Shown here one piece after another: positions 63,867 through 64,000 of a stretch of 64,000 nucleotides of DNA (positions are counted from its first letter, which is position 1; every line of letters begins with the position of its first letter). The notes beneath the pieces are model-generated. The model made no database searches and was not told where the DNA came from. It was given only the letters and a program-made list of their open reading frames with translations. Origin of the DNA: Eunapius fragilis (taxonomy: Eukaryota > Porifera > Demospongiae > Spongillida > Spongillidae). The DNA is taken from positions 4,394,122 through 4,458,121 of the forward strand of contig OY811983.1 of the NCBI GenBank assembly GCA_963681505.1. The letters are read 5' to 3'. Made by a program: the position numbers and the translations under genes.

Positions 63867-64000
63867 CTTCATTGATATTTGTTCATACCCAAATCACTGA
63901 AATCACTGTGAATATTATGTATTGCTGCTCCCCTCCCTCCCCAGCATGTAGCGAGTGATGTAATCCAGATCTAGACGTATTAGAGGGGGAAGTACTTTGA

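Larger units (their letters stand above)
60642..64000. other. right-hand intergenic region upstream of TPMT
   Basis: The first few hundred bases are the TPMT promoter side. Beyond lie the transposase fragment, a GATCTACGTGATTTAG repeat piece at 61.9-62.1 kb, a poly-C tract, and a hairpin element near the edge. No complete gene was found. One possible 36-nt minus-strand exon (63468-63503, VLHVRNIWQQAL, AG and GTAGGT flanks) is too short to assign. Confidence 0.5.

Overview
This is animal (metazoan) nuclear DNA. It holds eight recognisable protein-coding genes with GT-AG introns, mostly 50 bp to 2.5 kb long. There is no operon structure, and the intergenic and intronic DNA is AT-rich and packed with short foldback or terminal-inverted-repeat elements. 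Every gene has a clear human counterpart, often with exon-by-exon agreement. The compact gene spacing, the density of MITE-like hairpins, the frequent TACATGTA words and the type of retroelement fragment suggest an early-branching marine invertebrate, most likely a demosponge. That placement is inference. No rRNA, tRNA or CRISPR was seen.

Layout, left to right. 1-12120 (-): PPP1R21 homologue, with its 3' end beyond the left edge. 12716-16555 (-): SLC25A19-like mitochondrial thiamine-pyrophosphate carrier. 16.2-18.1 kb: nested palindromes and a TIR-bounded minisatellite element. 18328-23533 (-): complete 15-exon DNAJA1/2/4-type Hsp40. 24.0-26.9 kb: decayed retroelement copies. 26973-31377 (+): SNAPIN. 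33295-33639 (-): TEN1, a telomere CST subunit, in one exon. 34107-38198 (-): RAB14 in nine exons. 38408-53413 (+): EHBP1 in 19 exons, divergent from RAB14 with 209 bp between the start codons. 54189-55241 (-): an open retroelement C-terminal fragment. 56868-60641 (-): TPMT-like methyltransferase in three exons. 60.6-64 kb: a transposase fragment, a recent hairpin element and a long poly-C tract.

Functionally, four of the eight genes (PPP1R21, SNAPIN, RAB14, EHBP1) act in endosome or lysosome trafficking. DNAJA1, RAB14 and EHBP1 all end in predicted prenylation motifs. Reading frames were joined by hand from splice sites; for seven genes the exon phases close exactly. PPP1R21 has two unresolved gaps.

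The most unusual observation is in intron 2 of the TPMT-like gene. A roughly 0.9 kb foldback element there carries, at its hairpin centre, a nearly identical copy of 97 bp of EHBP1 coding exon 11 taken from about 11 kb away, with one in-frame 30-bp internal deletion. The window also holds a TIR-element family whose interior is a CCCCC(T)GGACA-type minisatellite, and several pairs of related hairpin elements. I did not find a convincing new enzymatic or defence system.
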